A stretch of 6,013 nt of DNA from NCBI GenBank assembly GCA_030916665.1, contig JAUPWC010000193.1, forward strand, positions 1 to 6,013, written 5' to 3'. A program made the position numbers and the translations under genes. This DNA comes from Verrucomicrobiota bacterium. GTDB lineage: Bacteria > Verrucomicrobiota > Verrucomicrobiia > Opitutales > Opitutaceae. The notes under the pieces were generated by a model that saw only the letters and a program-made list of their open reading frames with translations, did no database searches and had not been told where the DNA came from. Below, piece by piece: positions 5,611-6,013 of this stretch. The first letter of the stretch is position 1; each line of letters opens with the position of its first letter.

Positions 5611-5626
5611 TCGAAAATCGAAAATC
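5611..5626. repeat. Third partial copy of the TCGAAAATC repeat, at the ATPase start
   Basis: tcgaaaatcgaaaatc matches the first 16 bases of the right arm at 5527-5542 with one difference, in the same orientation. It ends four bases before ATG 5631, so the ribosome-binding region of the ABC ATPase gene is made of repeat sequence. No Shine-Dalgarno sequence is present; the AT-rich, weakly structured leader may itself favour initiation. Confidence 0.8.
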
Positions 5627-5630
5627 TCCC

Positions 5631-6013
<383 letters not shown>

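Overview
This 6 kb, GC-rich window carries four protein genes, all on the + strand. Separating them are gaps occupied by several different interspersed repeat families. High GC, scarce Shine-Dalgarno sequences, an LPS-export outer-membrane protein, and repeats built on words such as CTCAGAATGAC, ATCCGTGCCATCCGTGG and TCGAAAATCGAAAATC suggest a Gram-negative of the Verrucomicrobiota (Opitutales-like). That placement is an inference from sequence style; no marker gene here fixes it.

Layout. Positions 1-161 hold no gene I can support, only a possible 3' tail of an upstream reading frame and a 9-bp inverted repeat. Positions 162-367 form two abutting long hairpins built from interspersed repeats. 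Positions 399-450 hold a third, short-period repeat that runs up to the leader of the first gene. The first gene (492-2585) encodes an LptD-type LPS-assembly outer-membrane protein whose mature form has no cysteine. A hairpin-forming repeat fills the gap to the second gene (2676-3956), an RsmB/NOP-family rRNA m5C methyltransferase. That gene contains a perfect AT-rich 21-bp palindrome where the family's motif III acidic residue is expected.

The second half begins with a 168-bp gap that ends in a strong candidate sigma-54 promoter (GG-N10-GC at 4086-4099), 25 bp before the third gene. That gene (4125-5375) encodes a membrane-anchored periplasmic adaptor of the MacA/HlyD type. A 255-bp gap follows, containing a perfect 30-bp inverted repeat and a third partial copy that ends four bases before the next start codon. 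The fourth gene (5631 to beyond the window end) is the start of a MacB/LolD-type ABC ATPase.

How the genes fit together. The adaptor and ATPase very probably belong to one MacAB-like tripartite export system, possibly under sigma-54 and an enhancer-binding activator. The LptD and methyltransferase genes are housekeeping functions with no evident link to the exporter; the sigma-54 site marks a likely new transcription unit. I see no phage, CRISPR, tRNA or rRNA features. The least ordinary signals are the repeat-filled gene boundaries, the intragenic palindrome and the sigma-54 site.
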